NCBI RefSeq assembly: GCF_946478835.1
Contig: NZ_CAMLDV010000150.1
Span: 1 to 8,563 of the forward strand
From: an uncultured Bdellovibrio sp.
GTDB lineage: Bacteria; Bdellovibrionota; Bdellovibrionia; Bdellovibrionales; Bdellovibrionaceae
Direction of reading: 5' to 3'
DNA: 8,563 nt
A program made the position numbers and the translations under genes. Numbering within the stretch: the first letter of the stretch is position 1; each line of letters begins with the position of its first letter. Under the pieces are notes generated by a model, which did not search any database, was not told the origin of the DNA, and saw only the letters and a program-made list of their open reading frames with translations. Positions 6,790 to 8,563 of this stretch are shown here, piece after piece.

Positions 6790-7136
6790 ACGTATTGAGA
6801 TTTCAGATTCATCGCGCCGAAACCATCGATCTTGCAAGAGATGTCGTGTCCATCGGCGCTATCAAACACCAAACGGATGTTTTTCACTTTCGTTCCTACT
6901 TTCACAGAGGAAGAAGAACCTTTCACTTTCAAGTCTTTGATCACAGTAACCGTGTCACCGTCTTGAAGAATGTTGCCGTTCGCATCTTTAATAACATTCG
7001 ACGCGGGAACCTCTTCTACAACCTCGGTGGAGGCATGCACACTCCACTCGTGACCGCACTCTGGGCACACCCACAAGTTGCCGTCTTGATAAATATGTTC
7101 GGAACCGCATTTAGGACATTTTGATTCATTGCTCAT
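6777..7136 (-). CDS. PhnA/YjdM-type zinc-ribbon protein
   Basis: This is a small cytosolic protein of the PhnA (YjdM) family, 119 residues. An N-terminal zinc ribbon carries CPKC (7-10) and CPEC (24-27). The C-terminal family domain holds [19 protein letters not shown] (48-66), [20 protein letters not shown] (68-87) and [18 protein letters not shown] (101-118), closely similar along its length to E. coli YjdM. The family was named from its place near phn genes; it is not phosphonoacetate hydrolase, and its role is unsettled. The ATG at 7136 was chosen because the product then begins just before the zinc ribbon, as in relatives. A TTG at 7163 would add nine unrelated residues. No clear Shine-Dalgarno precedes 7136. 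It lies 51 bases after the transglycosylase-like gene and may share its transcript. The stop (TAG) overlaps the panD stop. Confidence 0.92.
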   Translation of the reverse strand: MSNESKCPKCGSEHIYQDGNLWVCPECGHEWSVHASTEVVEEVPASNVIKDANGNILQDGDTVTVIKDLKVKGSSSSVKVGTKVKNIRLVFDSADGHDISCKIDGFGAMNLKSQYVKKA

Positions 7137-7187
7137 GCGCTTAATAAAGCACATCGAAGACAATTTGGCTATGGCTCGACGGAAATA

Positions 7188-8135
7188 TTATTTGCAGTAA
7201 CGATATTGACTCATCAAACCGCGAGTTTTCTGCGCGCCCGCGATATCGCCACCACGACGTTTGTTCCAATCATCACTGCGCAAAGGTCCCCAGTAAGTTC
7301 CCTCTGGACCTTTCGATGTTGGAGTCATCAACGTGTCACGATTTTGAAGTTCTTTCGCAAGAAGATCGATACCGCATTGGATATTTTGATAAGGCACGTG
7401 CAGATCACGCGCTTTCGGACAAACAGGTTTCCACACCTGCAAAAGACCGATCGCCGTTCCGTTCGGAGCATTTCGATTGTCGTTGTTCGGATTACAACTT
7501 GATTCGGAAGACGCCATCGACATGATGATCCACACCCAGTAGAGCTCTCTTTGGTCTTTACTCATCTTAGGATAATTCGGGCACCACTTCGTGATGTCAT
7601 CCGGAACGTTCAAGCCAAAGGACTCCGGCTTGTCTTTGATTTGTTGAAGAGTGTAAGAACCCCAAGCTCCCAACTGACCTTCTTTATTGATGAAGTGATC
7701 ACAACCTTTGGCAAACTTGGCGCTAGCATCTCCCCCGATTTCACGAGCGAGATCACGGTTCAAATCTTTTTCGTAAACGAACCCTTCTTTTTCACGAGCC
7801 GCCCACGCCGCGTCTTCCATTTCATAAGCGGCGTCTTGCAGTTTGTTACCGGTATTACCCATCGCGGATTTGGAACCGCCACCGAACATCAAAGGACAAA
7901 GTCCCAAGATCAATTGAAAGATATTTTGCTTTTGTGTGGCATCGGCTTGCGCTTGAACAGCTTGCTGATTTGCAGCTTCGACCGCCGCCATTTGGGCTTG
8001 CTGTTGTTGCACCATGTATTGTTGTTGAAGCTGCATGTTTTGAAAAACAGCTGCAGAGTTGGGTGCTGTTGCCGTTTGCGCTTGGACGAGGAATGGAACC
8101 GACATGATGAAAACGACAAATGTTTTGAAAGTCAT
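7188..8135 (-). CDS. Secreted lysozyme-fold protein, probable lytic transglycosylase (SLT-like)
   Basis: This is a probable peptidoglycan-cleaving enzyme of the periplasm or outside the cell, 315 residues. Residues 1-20 are a Sec signal peptide (VQA before QT). Residues 32-72 are rich in Gln and Ala (QLQQQY, VQQQQAQ), probably helical or coiled coil. NIFQLILGLCPLMFGGG (71-87) is hydrophobic and could be a membrane-contact segment. The lysozyme-like domain is near 195-265: WIIMSMASSESSCNP gives the presumed catalytic Glu211 in the SLT-type ES motif, and GTAIGLLQVW (226-235) matches the family's GLMQ motif. Seven mature cysteines (80, 145, 185, 214, 239, 254, 314) suggest disulfides. The middle part (90-190) is not recognised. 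The ATG at 8135 gives a signal peptide at the true N-terminus; the in-frame ATG at 8162 would put nine charged residues before it. The target wall, own or prey, cannot be told. Confidence 0.8.
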   Translation of the reverse strand: MTFKTFVVFIMSVPFLVQAQTATAPNSAAVFQNMQLQQQYMVQQQQAQMAAVEAANQQAVQAQADATQKQNIFQLILGLCPLMFGGGSKSAMGNTGNKLQDAAYEMEDAAWAAREKEGFVYEKDLNRDLAREIGGDASAKFAKGCDHFINKEGQLGAWGSYTLQQIKDKPESFGLNVPDDITKWCPNYPKMSKDQRELYWVWIIMSMASSESSCNPNNDNRNAPNGTAIGLLQVWKPVCPKARDLHVPYQNIQCGIDLLAKELQNRDTLMTPTSKGPEGTYWGPLRSDDWNKRRGGDIAGAQKTRGLMSQYRYCK

Positions 8136-8420
8136 ATTGGTATCTCTTTCCCCAAATCTCATGATTAGACTTATCGGGAAATCGCCTTATTCCATGAGCT
8201 TACGGCGTCAAAAACTCTAGATTTTCTCATTTTGGGATCGTTTTGCCCCCGACTTAAGTAATGCACAGCGAAGAATTGTTGGGAAAACGTTAGCTTTACG
8301 GAGTTTTCTTGCAAGCTGAGCGATCCGTGAATTAGGTTTTACGCGTGAACCCCGTATATGCTGCGAATAGGGCGCAGTGTTTCTACTAGACACCAAGAAA
8401 TGTCTAACTATGGAGGATAG
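8136..8420. other. Divergent intergenic region
   Basis: These 285 bases separate the minus-strand transglycosylase-like gene from the plus-strand gene at 8421 and must hold promoters for both. For the minus strand, TTGACG (8211-8206) is a fair -35, but the -10 at the right distance (TAAGGC) is poor. For the plus strand, TTGCAA (8309-8314) and TAGGTT (8333-8338) with an 18-base spacer are a weak pair, and TATGCT (8357-8362) is another possible -10. CTTGCAAG at 8308-8315 is an eight-base palindrome. I see no convincing gene here. Confidence 0.5.
8358..8406 (+). promoter_or_regulatory. Two adjacent inverted repeats before a ribosome binding site
   Basis: CTGCG (8361-8365) and CGCAG (8373-8377) can pair around a seven-base loop, extendable by two wobble pairs and one A-T to 8358-8380. 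TAGACA (8387-8392) and TGTCTA (8401-8406) form a perfect six-base repeat around an eight-base spacer. The second ends five bases before the GGAGG at 8412-8416. They could be leader hairpins that affect translation, or the second could be a dyad operator. Both are short, so chance is possible. Confidence 0.35.
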
Positions 8421-8563
8421 ATGAACGTTTTGATGCTTACACTGGTGGTCCTGTTTTCTGCAAACTTCGGACATGCCGCTCCCGCTTCTCAGGAAGTTCC
8501 TTACTACGGCGAGAAATTTTATAACGACCTCGCTTCTGGAATTAGCAACAACGATTTAAAAAA
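8421..8563 (+). CDS. Exported protein, 3' end outside window
   Basis: Only the first 47 codons are visible. Residues 1-20 (MNVLMLTLVVLFSANFGHAA) form a typical Sec signal peptide with an HAA-type cleavage site before PAS, so the product is exported. The mature part starts with EVPYYGEKFYNDLASGISNNDLK. The tyrosine pair followed by an aliphatic/Leu-Lys pattern is loosely reminiscent of the N-terminus of secreted endonuclease I proteins, but that is a faint resemblance on a short fragment and I do not assign it. The start at 8421 is well supported by GGAGG four bases upstream. The gene is divergent from the transglycosylase-like gene and is preceded by a leader with two small inverted repeats. 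Confidence 0.8.
   Translation, partial: MNVLMLTLVVLFSANFGHAAPASQEVPYYGEKFYNDLASGISNNDLK

Noticed and set aside
8136..8162. Nine-residue N-terminal extension of the transglycosylase-like protein from the ATG at 8162
   Set aside because: It would place charged residues (MRFGERDTN) before a good signal peptide; the ATG at 8135 is the natural start.
7551..8168. Open frame of 205 codons on the plus strand
   Set aside because: It is antisense to the transglycosylase-like gene, whose signal peptide and SLT motifs show which strand codes. No domain is visible in the plus-strand product, and its length is explained by codon use of the opposite strand.
8170..8190. Possible sigma-28 promoter for the transglycosylase-like gene, minus strand CCCGATAA
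   Set aside because: It resembles the GCCGATAA -10, but no matching TAAA-type -35 lies at the correct distance.
8217..8474. Open frame of 85 codons on the minus strand
   Set aside because: It overlaps the signal peptide and ribosome binding site of the plus-strand gene at 8421, and its product shows no recognisable pattern and no ribosome binding site was noticed.
1..8563. Defence system, toxin-antitoxin pair, prophage or CRISPR
   Set aside because: No nuclease, helicase, toxin, integrase, transposase or regularly spaced repeats are visible; the window is mostly metabolism plus exported proteins.

Overview
The window looks like chromosomal DNA of a Bdellovibrio-type predatory bacterium (Bdellovibrionota). 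This rests on protein flavour, mid-40s GC by eye, small secreted proteins of unknown function and a GGTACC palindrome between genes. I could not run a search, so the assignment is an inference. No phage, insertion sequence, CRISPR array, tRNA or rRNA was seen.

Region 1 (1-1932, minus strand): a membrane-anchored protein of unknown function is followed by a secreted protein of unknown function and then a classical short-chain dehydrogenase/reductase whose C-terminus runs off the left edge. A GGTACC palindrome with terminator-like A and T tracts separates the first two genes. The secreted protein and the reductase are tightly coupled, because the stop codon of one forms part of the Shine-Dalgarno sequence of the next.

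Region 2 (about 2011-6780, plus strand): six tightly packed genes make up an early coenzyme A operon. They encode a Rossmann/DUF2520 protein (probable PanG-type ketopantoate reductase), PanB, PanC, the bifunctional CoaBC, the type III pantothenate kinase CoaX and PanD. Starting from 2-ketoisovalerate, aspartate and cysteine, these enzymes would cover every step to 4'-phosphopantetheine if the DUF2520 protein is the reductase. Genes overlap (ATGA junctions) or lie 7-11 bases apart, and an extended -10 promoter candidate sits upstream.

Region 3 (6768-8135, minus strand): a PhnA/YjdM-type zinc-ribbon protein converges on panD with overlapping stop codons, and its terminator is written into the lysine-rich tail of panD. 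Upstream of it is a secreted lysozyme-fold protein related to soluble lytic transglycosylases, with a glutamine-rich N-terminal segment and many cysteines.

Region 4 (8136-8563): a 285-base divergent intergenic region contains two small adjacent inverted repeats just before the ribosome binding site of a plus-strand gene. That gene encodes an exported protein cut off by the right edge.

The main points of interest are the complete operon with DUF2520 in the reductase slot, the terminator overlapping a coding tail, the GGTACC palindrome and the structured leader at the right end. I see no clear sign of a wholly new system such as a defence island.
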